Shown one piece after another: positions 1 to 8,529 of a stretch of DNA of 23,463 nt (positions are counted from its first letter, which is position 1; each line of letters begins with the position of its first letter). A program made the position numbers and the translations under genes. The stretch is taken from NCBI GenBank assembly GCA_947305045.1, contig CAMZCW010000017.1, positions 1 through 23,463 of the forward strand, given 5' to 3'. The stretch comes from an uncultured Bacteroidales bacterium. Lineage in GTDB: Bacteria; Bacteroidota; Bacteroidia; Bacteroidales; UBA932. The notes under the pieces are model-generated. The model had not been told where the DNA came from. It made no database searches and saw only the letters and a program-made list of their open reading frames with translations.

Positions 1-404
1 ATATCCTTTTCCACCAGCTCTTTCATGCGCCGCTCCAGCACCACCAGGTCCTGGGTCGATATTTCCGTATCGTCCGACTTACGCAGATGGCAGAAGTAGC
101 CGTGCGAGATGGGATGTTCCATATACAGTTTACTGCCGGGGAACACATCGGAAGCAGCCTTGTACAGCAAGAAACAAAGCGAGCGGCTATACACACGCAT
201 GCCGCTCGATTCTCGGACATCTATAAATTCGATGTCCTTATTTTGATAGACCTTGAATTTGAGGCCTTGGGAGACATTGTTCACTTTGGCGGAGACAATG
301 GGATAGGGCCGATGGCAGTCAAACTCCGAGAGCATTTGCAGGAGGGACGTGCCTTCCGGGAAACGCTTGGTCTCTTGGGTGTTCTTGCAAAATACCTGTA
401 CCAT
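1..404 (-). CDS. Nucleoside (uridine) kinase-like protein, N-terminal part, cut by the window edge
   Basis: This is the first 134 codons of a minus-strand gene that runs off the left edge. The translation begins MVQVFCKNTQETKRFPEG, continues with VSAKVNNVSQGLKFKVY, then IEFIDVRESSGMRVYSRSLCF and HPISHGYFCHLRK. I recognise this as the TGS-like plus threonyl-tRNA-synthetase-second-domain-like N-terminus of the Bacteroidales phosphoribulokinase/uridine kinase family of about 550 residues. The P-loop kinase domain would lie beyond the edge and is not seen. In that family the protein is a cytosolic ATP-dependent nucleoside kinase; the exact substrate cannot be read here. The ATG at 404-402 is chosen because it lies just downstream of a good Bacteroidetes promoter (424-454) and no better start is visible. 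It follows the acyltransferase gene by 44 nt but probably has its own transcript. Confidence 0.8.
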   Translation of the reverse strand, partial: MVQVFCKNTQETKRFPEGTSLLQMLSEFDCHRPYPIVSAKVNNVSQGLKFKVYQNKDIEFIDVRESSGMRVYSRSLCFLLYKAASDVFPGSKLYMEHPISHGYFCHLRKSDDTEISTQDLVVLERRMKELVEKD

Positions 405-423
405 GAGAAGAAAAATTTGAACG

Positions 424-454
424 CAAAGATAGTATAATGCGGTCAATTTTACAA
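424..454 (-). promoter_or_regulatory. Bacteroidetes-type promoter for the kinase gene
   Basis: On the minus strand TTG (454-452) is followed by a 20-nt spacer and then TATCTTTG (431-424), matching the -33 and -7 TAnnTTTG elements of the major Bacteroidetes sigma factor. The expected transcription start is near 417-420, about 15 nt before the ATG at 404. The upstream element overlaps the last codons of the acyltransferase gene, so the kinase can be transcribed separately from the polyene operon. Confidence 0.65.
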
Positions 455-1558
455 GGTTCGAAGCACGGGATTTGCGTAAATGTGCAGAAGGATATCCCGG
501 ATTCTTTCCGGATAATCCTGTACCAGGGTCTCTATGTGTTCCACAAAAGCTTGTTCTTGTTCCGGCGTAAAATCCCCCAGTTTTTTCCCGCACAGGAGCC
601 AGGCTGCTATGTAGTTGTTGGGATAGAGCCGGTATTCCTTAAGGATGCGCCTGTCTATGAGCGAAGCCACTTCCCGGTTGAATGCGGCACCGGGCAATTC
701 CCGGAGGGGTTCCAGGTCCTGTGCCGTTATGGGAGTGCATGCCGCCAGATGGACTCTCCCTTTAGGCTGGGTAATGCCGGTTAAGATGCTGTTGAAGTCC
801 TCTCCCGGCTTTTTGATATACGGCTGGCCGCTATCCCGGGCATAGAGCTCCAGGGCTTTTAACTGGTCGCAGGGCTCCCACTCATAGGAAATGGACAGGG
901 GAACAATATTGAGTTCTGCCAGCGCCTGCACTTTGTCTTTCCCTCCGCTCATCCCGAACATCTTGATAATGCCCTGGTCGGTTGTATCCATGCCATCTTT
1001 GGTACGGCCGTTGCGCTGGGCAATCCATACGCTCTCCTTTTTTTCGCGGAGCGTATAACGGATGTACTCCGACACATACTGGCTTTTGGACAGGAAATCG
1101 CGGACAGAGGTAACGGTTGTAGGTCTCTCAATGCGGAACATCTTGTTGGATTTTCCCACATCAATCACCAATTGCCCGTGCATCAGGTTGGCGCCAAAGG
1201 TGATTTCCGATGTCCTCAGACCTGCATCCAGCAGCAATACCTGCAGAAAGGCCGCGTCCATCATGATGTCACGGTGGTTGGACACATAGAGGCAGGTTTT
1301 GCCCGGCTCCAGTTTGTCCAGCCCCGACACCGTGAGGCCGTCAGTGGTTTTGTGGGCGATGGACCAAATGGCATCGTACATGATGCGCCGTTGGAATTCT
1401 TCCGCACTGCGGCAGGCCCCCAGCGTGACGGCAATCTTCTCGTGTGCTACTCCCGGGAAAAGGAAGTCGCATACCAGCGGAAAGTATTTGTCGGCGGCAA
1501 TCCGCTGCATGGCAGCCCGGAGCTCGTCGTTGTTATAAGGTCGGATATCGTCAAACAT
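449..1558 (-). CDS. Glycerol/lysophospholipid-type acyltransferase (PlsC-like), last gene of the polyene operon
   Basis: A 369-residue soluble-looking acyltransferase. The acceptor/catalytic block is SNHRDIMMD at residues 93-101, and a second block, AQRNGRTKDG near residue 180, corresponds to the substrate-binding EGTRS-type motif. The usual HX4D spacing is not met: from H95 the nearest downstream acidic residue after D97 is D101, giving HX5D. From memory this spacing is typical of the Bacteroidetes branch of the family, so it need not mean inactivity. The protein would transfer an acyl chain from acyl-ACP or acyl-CoA to a glycerol or lipid hydroxyl. Its place at the end of the operon, 23 nt after the ligase gene, suggests a role in joining the polyene acyl chain to a lipid anchor. 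A housekeeping phospholipid role is possible. Confidence 0.8.
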   Translation of the reverse strand: MFDDIRPYNNDELRAAMQRIAADKYFPLVCDFLFPGVAHEKIAVTLGACRSAEEFQRRIMYDAIWSIAHKTTDGLTVSGLDKLEPGKTCLYVSNHRDIMMDAAFLQVLLLDAGLRTSEITFGANLMHGQLVIDVGKSNKMFRIERPTTVTSVRDFLSKSQYVSEYIRYTLREKKESVWIAQRNGRTKDGMDTTDQGIIKMFGMSGGKDKVQALAELNIVPLSISYEWEPCDQLKALELYARDSGQPYIKKPGEDFNSILTGITQPKGRVHLAACTPITAQDLEPLRELPGAAFNREVASLIDRRILKEYRLYPNNYIAAWLLCGKKLGDFTPEQEQAFVEHIETLVQDYPERIRDILLHIYANPVLRTL

Positions 1559-1581
1559 AAATGAATTTATGTTAATGGCTC

Positions 1582-2910
1582 TTACGCTTGCATCCCTTCC
1601 GAAGGGATTTTCCCGCGCAGGTCGATGAACTTGACGGGTTTACGGGATTTGGCCGGGAAATTGATGGCTGCCACTTCCGTCACCGGCAGAATTTCTATGC
1701 GCGGAGCCACGCGGATGCGTGACCGGAAGCGGTCCTTAAGGTCTTTCACTGGGTCAAAGTCCGGCTGGTATTTGAGCCCCAGCTGTACCACGACGTCGTC
1801 CGTTCCGGCATCGCTGTCCTGCACAATAACCACGTAGTTTTCTACGTACGGCGTGTTATCCAGGACATCGTTCACTGCCGGGGGATACAGCGTGGTCCCC
1901 TTCAGTTTAATCATGTTGTTCTTGCGACCGACCAGCGGCGTAAGTCTGTAGCTGTAACGGCCGCACGGGCATTGTTCGGTGATTTTGGCCGCCATGTCAC
2001 CGGTACGGAACCGAAGCAGCGGCATGCCTTCCACGCCCAGTGTTGTAACCACAATCTCCCCTACTTCGCCGTCCGGTACGGGCAAATTGTCCTCGCCGAT
2101 AATCTCTACGATAATCAGTTCCGGATGCACGTGACCGCCGCAGCCGTGAGGACATTCACTGAAAGTGGCGCCCATTTCCGTTGAACTGTACGTGGCAAAG
2201 AGTTCCACGTCCCATTTTTCCTTGATGCGGCGTCCCAGCAGGTTAAGCGCGAAGTTCTGATCCCGCAAGCCCTCGCCGATGCCGATAATCCGCTTGACCG
2301 AACTGTTTCTATAGTCGATTCCGTGTTCCTCCGCGTACTGAATCAGGCGCAGGATGAACGACGGCACGCACATGATAGTGTCAGGCTTCAGGCGCAGGAT
2401 GGTATCCCACTGCAGTTCCGGAATACCGTTCCCGACACGGATGATGCTGGCACCCAGCTCCCGGATACCCAGGAAATAGGCCAGGCCAGCCATGAAACGC
2501 TTGTCGATGGTGGTCATGAGCTGGACAATGTCTCCCGGCTTTACCCCGGCGCAGGCAAAACTCTTTTTCTCATTGTAGGCCAGGCGCTGCAGGTCCTTCT
2601 CCGTGCACCCGAAGGTAACGGGGTCTCCCAGCGTACCGGAAGTGGTTACGTAATCCACCACCTTTGCCTTGGGACAGCACAGAAACTCCTCATTGAAAAG
2701 CTGCAGGTCCTTCTTTTCCGTAAAAGGAATCTTCTGCAAGTCCTCAATGGTGCTTATTCTTGCGATGTCAATATGGTATTTCTCAAACATCCGCTGGTAA
2801 TACCGCGAATGTGCCTGGAGGTATTGCAAAGCCTCTTTCAGGAGCTCTTCCTGAAAAGCCTTGATCTCTTCCGGTTTTTTGAATTCAATGTCTGTCATGC
2901 CTCTTGTCAT
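1582..2910 (-). CDS. Adenylate-forming acid ligase, phenylacetate-CoA ligase (PaaK) family
   Basis: A 442-residue member of the PaaK/coenzyme F390 synthetase branch of adenylating enzymes. The P-loop-like block YVTTSGTLGDPVTF is at about residues 87-100, the YSSTEMG block is mid-protein, and the LLRFRTGDM block follows. Cysteine pairs CPHGCGG and CPCGR look like the metal-binding cysteines seen in PaaK relatives. The C-terminal lysine region (RKNNMIKLKG) is present. Such enzymes activate an aromatic or fatty acid with ATP and pass it to CoA or an ACP. In flexirubin/APE loci a ligase of this kind is proposed to load the aryl starter; the substrate here is inferred. Two starts are possible, ATG at 2910 or ATG at 2898. 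I use 2910, which has AGGAG about 11 nt upstream and leaves 14 nt to the hydrolase gene. Confidence 0.82.
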   Translation of the reverse strand: MTRGMTDIEFKKPEEIKAFQEELLKEALQYLQAHSRYYQRMFEKYHIDIARISTIEDLQKIPFTEKKDLQLFNEEFLCCPKAKVVDYVTTSGTLGDPVTFGCTEKDLQRLAYNEKKSFACAGVKPGDIVQLMTTIDKRFMAGLAYFLGIRELGASIIRVGNGIPELQWDTILRLKPDTIMCVPSFILRLIQYAEEHGIDYRNSSVKRIIGIGEGLRDQNFALNLLGRRIKEKWDVELFATYSSTEMGATFSECPHGCGGHVHPELIIVEIIGEDNLPVPDGEVGEIVVTTLGVEGMPLLRFRTGDMAAKITEQCPCGRYSYRLTPLVGRKNNMIKLKGTTLYPPAVNDVLDNTPYVENYVVIVQDSDAGTDDVVVQLGLKYQPDFDPVKDLKDRFRSRIRVAPRIEILPVTEVAAINFPAKSRKPVKFIDLRGKIPSEGMQA

Positions 2911-2924
2911 ACCGAGTGTGTCTC

Positions 2925-3794
2925 CTAGAATGACATGTTATGCAGCCACTCCATGAACGCCGCCTGCCAGCCATCCGTGGTACCTTCTTTCATTTTCTCC
3001 GGATTGGCGCCAAAACCGTGACCGCCATATTCATATTGAACATAGTGGTGCGGTACATGAGCGGCAGTAAGGGCAGAATCCAGCAATACCGAGTTGTGAT
3101 ACTCCACTACGTTGTCGTCCACGCAGTTCAGCACAAAAACCGGAGGTACGCCCTGGTGTACATGCTTTTCCAGCGAAAGGGAATCCCGCAGCGACTGTTT
3201 TCTCACACGCTGTTCCCCCAGAAGACCCAGTCGGGAGCGCTTGTGCACGTAGCGGTCATCGCTCAGCGTGACCACCGGATAAATGGGGGCCACAAAGTCC
3301 GGGCGTAGCGATACCTTCGGCTCAATTTCATAACGGGCCAGGAAATTGGTCTGGTAAAACTCGGCCGCAGTCATGACCAGGTGGCCGCCGGCACTGAAGC
3401 CAATGAGGCCAACCGGGCCGTTATAGCGTTCCCGGATGAGCTGAATAGCCCGCTGCAAGTCACATATCATGTCCGGATGCCGGTGTCCGCGCAGAACGCT
3501 GCGATACTTGGCAATAAATTCTACCTTCCCGGCTGTCCTGTAGCGCAAGACATAGGCGGCGTAGCCTTCCGAGGCCAGCCACTGGGCCACCATCGTACCC
3601 TCGGTGTCGTTGTCCAGCCAGTGATAGCTTCCGCCCGGACATACAATAATAGCCGCACGCGGCTCACCTTCCGGTAAAAATTCCTTCAGGGTAACCTGCC
3701 GGGATTTACACCGGGTTCCACTCCAAATTTTTTCTTGCGCAGCAGCTGCCAGGGTAAGCAGCATCAGCGTTCCAATCAGCACATACTTTTTCAT
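2925..3794 (-). CDS. Secreted alpha/beta hydrolase (BD-FAE/acetyl-esterase-like)
   Basis: A 289-residue protein with an N-terminal signal peptide (MKKYVLIGTLMLLTLAAAAQ). It has the alpha/beta hydrolase nucleophile elbow GFSAGG with Ser134, an oxyanion block CPGGSYHWL at 52-60, an acid candidate Asp226/227 in CVDDNVV, and His259 in YGGHGFG. This is a complete catalytic triad of the esterase/lipase type. It is probably exported to the periplasm and hydrolyses an ester. In a polyene operon it might trim or transfer the acyl product, which is inference. The ATG at 3794 is chosen over an upstream in-frame start at 3836 because it begins exactly at the signal peptide and forms an ATGA overlap with the stop of the fusion gene before it. 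Confidence 0.85.
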   Translation of the reverse strand: MKKYVLIGTLMLLTLAAAAQEKIWSGTRCKSRQVTLKEFLPEGEPRAAIIVCPGGSYHWLDNDTEGTMVAQWLASEGYAAYVLRYRTAGKVEFIAKYRSVLRGHRHPDMICDLQRAIQLIRERYNGPVGLIGFSAGGHLVMTAAEFYQTNFLARYEIEPKVSLRPDFVAPIYPVVTLSDDRYVHKRSRLGLLGEQRVRKQSLRDSLSLEKHVHQGVPPVFVLNCVDDNVVEYHNSVLLDSALTAAHVPHHYVQYEYGGHGFGANPEKMKEGTTDGWQAAFMEWLHNMSF

Positions 3795-6700
3795 ACTTTG
3801 TTGATATAATGTAAGTTCGTGGGTATAACGGCACAACGGCTGGCCGTCAGGTATTTGTCTTCATCGGCCTCGTAAGCCGTGATTTGCATCTGTGGATGCC
3901 GCAGGGCAATCAGCAGCGCCTCTACGCCACAACCGGCATCGCGGATTTCCATCGACTCCCCATCCAGTGCGTCGATACGCGCAAAATGGGCTTTGCGGAG
4001 CACCCGGCGGCATTCCGCCAGCGCATCATGTCCTTTATACAAATATTGTTCCCGGACATACGGTGCCCACCAGGCCGCCGTTTCCCGCCGCGCCCGGATG
4101 TCGGCATACCAGTTTATATAATAAAGGCGCATGCCCCGTGTAAAGTCGGCAATCTCGCCTGTGACCGCCACCCTTTGCCCGATTTCCAGCGAAAGTCCGG
4201 CTTTCCGCAGCAGGAAATCGTGTTTGGGAAGGGCGTTGTGGAAGCCATGGATGCACAGGGGCAGAATATCCAGTCCCAGTTCTTGCGCAGTGACAAAAGC
4301 CCCCCGGTGGAAGCGCTGGATGTGGCCGTCCTCTGAGCGGGTTCCTTCCGGGAAAATCACAATGGAATAGCCTTTGCTTACCATTTCTTTAACGTAGGCA
4401 CTGTTCCTGGCCAGGCCCCAGGATGCCGGGAAATACCCCGCCTTGCGGATAACGGCGCCATACAGCGGGAACTTCCATACCCAGTCGTTGGTCATGAAAA
4501 TCAGTTTGGGCTGCAGGGCGATCAGCGCCAGCACATCCAGGTGACTCTGGTGATTGCAGATATAAACGGCAGGCTTGGAAAAGTCTTCTCCCAAAGGATT
4601 GACCAACTGATACCGGCATCCCGGCACGCAGTGGATGGCCCATGTTGCCACACGACGGACAATCCGGTTGAACAGCGTCCCACTGGGCACAAATACGGAG
4701 ATGACGGAAAGGAACGTCATCCAGATTACCATCATGGAGATGATATAGAATGTGCGGAGGATATTACTCAGTGTCAGTGGTATGTTGCGCAACGTACCAC
4801 GCTTGGTGGTAAGCCAGCGGAATACCAGCGGCGGAAGATAATAGGCCATCAGCACTACAGTAAGCATTCCTATGACCGTCACTACGCCCAGCGAACGCAT
4901 GGCAGGATGCCTGGCCAGCACCAGCGCGCCAATGCCGATAAACATAATCAGCGCACTGAGCATAACCGCATTTTTGTAGGAATGCAGAATCTTTTTTCCC
5001 GTCGCATGCTCATACAGGAGCCCTTCCGTAATGAATATGCTGTAGTCGTCCCCCATGCCAAAAATGAAGGTGGCTAGGATGATGTTGACAATATTGAACT
5101 GCAGGCCGGTGAGGCCCATGATGCCTTGAATCCAATACCAGCTCACCGCCAATGGCAGGAAAGCAAGCAAGCTGAGCGTCAGGCTGCCAAAGCTGAGCCA
5201 CAGGAAAACAAAGACGATGAGTGAACACAACAGGCCGATAGTACCGAAATCCTGAGACAAATCTGCGACAAGCGCCTGTGTCACATTGGTCTCGGGAGCA
5301 AAATCCACAAGCTTGAAGTAAGCCCTGTCTTGGGGGCTCCAGGACACGTCCAGGGCGTCCCAGAACGGTTGGAAGGCATGCGGTGTAAAGCCGGCCTTCA
5401 GGCCTTCATCTTCAAGTTCTTTCAAGCTGGTTTTGTGGCAGGACCAGAAGGCATGCCATCGGTCGATACGCTTTGTCTGTTCTTCCGTGGAAGGCAGCGG
5501 AAAGGCTGTTGCGTCCGGGCGGAGGCTCTCCAAAATGCCAAAACCCTCCGCCTGCTCCCGGGTCATGTAATTGATATGGTGCAGATTGGTGTCGAAACTC
5601 ACTTTGCGGCTTTGCCCGCACAGGAAAGCGGTAAGCAGCAGAAAGACCAGGAAAACGCCACGGCGGACGTCCCGGTTCGGGTGCAGATACCGGTCCCAGT
5701 CCAGTTTTACCAGATTGCCGGGCGCTCTTTTCCGCTGGGGTACAAAAACCGGCAGGAACACAAGCACAAAGAGAATGGTTCCCACCAGCATCATGGCGCC
5801 AATGAAACCAAAGTCATGGAGGGCGTCAGCCTTCAGAAACAGCAGGCTCAGGAAAGCACCCACCGTAGTTATGTTGCCCACCAGCAGCGGATTTACCTGC
5901 TCTGCCAGGGCCTTCCGCTTATCAGTCTGATACTTAAGGTGATCCACATAATGCAAGGGATAGTTCACGGCGATACCCACGATGGTGCTCCCGATTCCCA
6001 GTACAATGAGGCTGACGCTACTTTTAAACAAGGCAATGAGGCCCAGTGCGAACAGGGCGCCGGCACCGATGGACAGCAGGATCCAGATAACGTCGGCCAG
6101 CCGTTTATAACTGAACCAAAGGATAAGACCAATGAGCAGGAAGGCTACGGAAAGAGCCAGCAGCGAGTCTTTTTTGATGCGTCCGGCATTTTCCGCCGCT
6201 ACTTCCGGGCCGCCTGTCGATGTGATGCGCACCGTCGGGTATTGTTCCCGGATTTCCCCTTTCAGGGTATTGAGCCGGTTTACCAGCACGGCATTTTTGC
6301 CACTCTCGCTGCCGCCATACGGTGAACGGAAAAGGAGGATGCCTGTTTCTCCGTCTCCTGTAAACAGGCAGTTGTCGATAAGCAGGGATGACGGGCGGGC
6401 CTGATTCAGGCGCTGGAGCACAGGAGAGAAGAGCCCCAGCGGATCCGAGCGCATATAACGGGCCTGCAAAGCACTGCTATATAGCGCCTGCTTGTTTTCT
6501 TGCATTTTGCAGGAGATATATCCCGGGGTGGCCAGCAGGGAATCCATCCGCGTATAATCCTGCTCCTGAAGGAAATAGGGCCAGTTTCCGGATAGGAAAT
6601 CCAGGACAGCCATGATCTCCGTGTTGTCTGCTTCCGGGCTAATCCGGACAGCTGCTCCTTCTGTGTTCCAGGCATCGCAGAAAGCGTACATGGCATCCAG

Positions 6701-6937
6701 CGTTTGCTCACTCGTATTGCCAGTAAAGAAAAGGGCCATCTGCCCTTCTGAGCCGCTATTTTCCAGTTTTTCCTGCTCCTGGACCGGAAGGAAGTCGGAT
6801 ATGTTCTCCTGAAAACTGAGCCGGAGGGCACTGCATATGCTTAAGGCGAGCACAAGCAGTGCCAAAAGAACGGCCACGCCTTTGTGAGCCGTAAGCCAGT
6901 CATAAATATGCAGGATAAGCGCCTTCAATGCAGTCAC
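3791..6937 (-). CDS. Fusion: MMPL/RND-type exporter + PlsC-type acyltransferase + C-terminal SAM-methyltransferase-like segment
   Basis: A 1048-residue fusion. Residues 1-710 form an RND/MMPL exporter: one membrane segment at 21-38, a large periplasmic loop, a membrane bundle at about 258-400, a second half starting with a segment at 427-440, another loop, and a bundle at about 566-706. Residues 725-750 are a further membrane segment, followed by a lysophospholipid acyltransferase with NHQSHLD (H796, D801, a normal HX4D) and FPEGTRS at 862-868. Residues 970-1048 look like the first half of a class I methyltransferase (DAGCGVEALL at 1000-1009, then ITAYEADEDK). Later methyltransferase motifs are missing, so catalysis by that part is doubtful. 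I recall related Bacteroidales proteins annotated as trifunctional. It probably exports and acylates the polyene lipid. The start is GTG at 6937, right after an in-frame stop. Confidence 0.85.
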   Translation of the reverse strand: MTALKALILHIYDWLTAHKGVAVLLALLVLALSICSALRLSFQENISDFLPVQEQEKLENSGSEGQMALFFTGNTSEQTLDAMYAFCDAWNTEGAAVRISPEADNTEIMAVLDFLSGNWPYFLQEQDYTRMDSLLATPGYISCKMQENKQALYSSALQARYMRSDPLGLFSPVLQRLNQARPSSLLIDNCLFTGDGETGILLFRSPYGGSESGKNAVLVNRLNTLKGEIREQYPTVRITSTGGPEVAAENAGRIKKDSLLALSVAFLLIGLILWFSYKRLADVIWILLSIGAGALFALGLIALFKSSVSLIVLGIGSTIVGIAVNYPLHYVDHLKYQTDKRKALAEQVNPLLVGNITTVGAFLSLLFLKADALHDFGFIGAMMLVGTILFVLVFLPVFVPQRKRAPGNLVKLDWDRYLHPNRDVRRGVFLVFLLLTAFLCGQSRKVSFDTNLHHINYMTREQAEGFGILESLRPDATAFPLPSTEEQTKRIDRWHAFWSCHKTSLKELEDEGLKAGFTPHAFQPFWDALDVSWSPQDRAYFKLVDFAPETNVTQALVADLSQDFGTIGLLCSLIVFVFLWLSFGSLTLSLLAFLPLAVSWYWIQGIMGLTGLQFNIVNIILATFIFGMGDDYSIFITEGLLYEHATGKKILHSYKNAVMLSALIMFIGIGALVLARHPAMRSLGVVTVIGMLTVVLMAYYLPPLVFRWLTTKRGTLRNIPLTLSNILRTFYIISMMVIWMTFLSVISVFVPSGTLFNRIVRRVATWAIHCVPGCRYQLVNPLGEDFSKPAVYICNHQSHLDVLALIALQPKLIFMTNDWVWKFPLYGAVIRKAGYFPASWGLARNSAYVKEMVSKGYSIVIFPEGTRSEDGHIQRFHRGAFVTAQELGLDILPLCIHGFHNALPKHDFLLRKAGLSLEIGQRVAVTGEIADFTRGMRLYYINWYADIRARRETAAWWAPYVREQYLYKGHDALAECRRVLRKAHFARIDALDGESMEIRDAGCGVEALLIALRHPQMQITAYEADEDKYLTASRCAVIPTNLHYINKV

Positions 6938-6982
6938 ACTCTATCCTACAAAGATACTGTTTTTTCCTTAAAAGAAAAGGGT

Positions 6983-7690
6983 TTATCGTCGGAATAGCAT
7001 CCGGGGCCAGCCGTAGAACAGGGCGACAAACAACAGGATGATGTTCAGGCCGCTAATGCGCAGGAAATCCTGTATGGGACGAAAGTGGCTTACGCGGTCT
7101 TCCGGATAATTCACCCGGATGCCCACTGGCTGGAGATGAAGTCCTTTCCAGGCGCTGAAGACCAGCAGCGTCAGCTCTGCCTCGTAGCGGGCGCTCAATA
7201 GCCACAATCCGGGCAGGCTTTCCAGTGGGTAAAGCCGGTAGCCGGTCTGGGTATCCGGCAGGTCCTTCCACGTGTACAGGCGGAACCAGAAGTTGGAGAA
7301 ATTGTTGGCAAAACTGCTCCCGCCGCTGTTCCCACGTTGGGCGCGGCTCCCCACTACCAATGTGCGTGAATCCTTGTATTCCAGCAGTTGGTCTGCATCC
7401 TCCGGGAAATGCTGGCCGTCGGCATCCAGGGTAATCACATACTTGTATCCCAGCTCTTTTGCCCGCAGAAAACCGGTTTTCAGGGCCCTTCCCTTGCCCC
7501 GGTTCCGGGCATGTCGCAGTGTAAGCAAGGCAGGAATGCGTTCCAGCGCGGTGGCGGTGGCGTCTGTAGAGCCGTCGTCCACTACCAGGACAGGGAGACC
7601 GGTAGCCAGGGCACGACGCGCCACGTTTTCCACGGTACTGGCGTTGTTGTACGTGGGAATCAGGATGAGCGTGTCGGAGCGGGGTTCCAC
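6983..7690 (-). CDS. Glycosyltransferase family 2 (dolichol-phosphate-mannose-synthase-like)
   Basis: A 235-residue GT-A glycosyltransferase. Visible motifs are LILIPTYNN at 8-16, the nucleotide-binding VVDDGSTD at 36-43, NRGKGRALKTGF, and the metal-binding LDADGQHFPEDAD at 88-100. There is an acceptor-region DTQTGYRLYPLE, and the C-terminus is hydrophobic, as in polyprenyl-phosphate-using family members. It would transfer a sugar to a lipid or to the polyene head group; the sugar is not readable. The start is GTG at 7690, whose first base is also the last base of the TAG of the preceding hotdog gene, a one-base overlap typical of coupled translation. A 45-nt gap separates its end from the fusion gene, the widest gap inside the operon. 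Confidence 0.85.
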   Translation of the reverse strand: MEPRSDTLILIPTYNNASTVENVARRALATGLPVLVVDDGSTDATATALERIPALLTLRHARNRGKGRALKTGFLRAKELGYKYVITLDADGQHFPEDADQLLEYKDSRTLVVGSRAQRGNSGGSSFANNFSNFWFRLYTWKDLPDTQTGYRLYPLESLPGLWLLSARYEAELTLLVFSAWKGLHLQPVGIRVNYPEDRVSHFRPIQDFLRISGLNIILLFVALFYGWPRMLFRR

Positions 7691-8016
7691 TACTGGAGGG
7701 TAACAGTCATTTTGGCGCAGAGGGTGCCATCGGCCAGGGAAAGCATAATATCGGCCTTCGTGTCATCCTTGCAGGTCCATGCATAGTGCAGTTCAGGGCC
7801 TTCCGCTCCGGGAAGGACAGGAACCACAAATTTGATGTCCTTGGCTGCGGTGAGTTTCCGTCCCATCAGTTCCATGGCCATCTGCACCAGCGTAACGCCG
7901 GGCGTGACGGGATAACCCGGGAAATGGGCTTTATAGATGGGGCTTCCCGGTAAGAGGCGCACGGTGGCAGTGCCTTCGCCTTTCGATACAATTTGGTATA
8001 AGAATCCTTCTAACAT
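7690..8016 (-). CDS. Hotdog-fold 3-hydroxyacyl-ACP dehydratase subunit, ApeI/FabZ-like
   Basis: A 108-residue single hotdog domain. HFPGYPVTPGV at residues 31-41 matches the FabZ catalytic-histidine block HFPGxPVMPGV, so H31 is the candidate catalytic His. In FabZ the catalytic Glu follows in a block of the IEAMAQ type; here the aligned position is Gln45 (LVQMAME), so the Glu appears to be missing. The partner hotdog gene in this operon (12516-12947) has the opposite pattern. The pair would dehydrate 3-hydroxyacyl-ACP to extend the conjugated polyene. I recall that the E. coli/Xenorhabdus proteins ApeI and ApeP form such a heterocomplex. It starts with ATG, 3 nt after the LolA-like gene. Confidence 0.82.
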   Translation of the reverse strand: MLEGFLYQIVSKGEGTATVRLLPGSPIYKAHFPGYPVTPGVTLVQMAMELMGRKLTAAKDIKFVVPVLPGAEGPELHYAWTCKDDTKADIMLSLADGTLCAKMTVTLQ

Positions 8017-8019
8017 GCG

Positions 8020-8529
8020 CTATTTGAGAAAAAGCGTGGCCGGCAGGGCTACGTTGTGTTGGATATCGGTAAAAGTCAGGAGGGTCCAGTCTCCGTCGCG
8101 CCCCATCATACGCACCTGTGAAATGAGCAGGGACCGGGCGTCCACGGTGAGCTGAATCTCCTTAAAGAGTTGCTTTAGGTCGCGCCTTATAGGAGTTAAA
8201 ATGACAGTATTTTGCGTCCCATCTAAAAGCGTATAATTAAAGTCTTTTTCCGTGGGCATGCGAAAACGGCCGCGTTCCTCTTTCCCGGTAAAGATAATGA
8301 GACTGGAAACTGGAGAAACGGTTTCCCAGCGGAGTTGGGAGGGCTCCTGAATATAGACCCGTCCCTCCGACTCCAGCGGCTCCTGCAGCATGGGAGAATG
8401 GTAACTCCTGTGCCAGGACGCCTGCAGCGACTCGGGCATATTTACCTCCAGGATACGCGCAAGGACATCCTGCGAAAACCCGGGAAGGCTCAGCAGCAGT
8501 GCCAGAACGGATATGAGTATCCGGCGCAT
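8020..8529 (-). CDS. LolA-like periplasmic lipoprotein/lipid carrier
   Basis: A 169-residue secreted protein with a signal peptide (MRRILISVLALLLSLPGFSQ). The body has the LolA-type beta pattern: SLQASWHRSYHSPMLQEPL, a long strand series through GRVYIQEPSQLRWET, then KEIQLTVDARSLLISQVRM and GDWTLLTFTDIQHN. LolA carries hydrophobic lipoproteins across the periplasm, and paralogues occur in APE and xanthomonadin loci, where they are thought to chaperone the polyene lipid to the outer membrane. A specialised role here is inferred from the operon. The ATG at 8529 is preferred because it gives a TGATG junction with the end of the small transporter gene; a GTG one codon upstream at 8532 is also possible. 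Confidence 0.8.
   Translation of the reverse strand: MRRILISVLALLLSLPGFSQDVLARILEVNMPESLQASWHRSYHSPMLQEPLESEGRVYIQEPSQLRWETVSPVSSLIIFTGKEERGRFRMPTEKDFNYTLLDGTQNTVILTPIRRDLKQLFKEIQLTVDARSLLISQVRMMGRDGDWTLLTFTDIQHNVALPATLFLK

Noticed and set aside
5330..6325. Plus-strand open frame of 331 codons
   Set aside because: It is antisense to the MMPL exporter part of the fusion gene and shows no recognisable domain.
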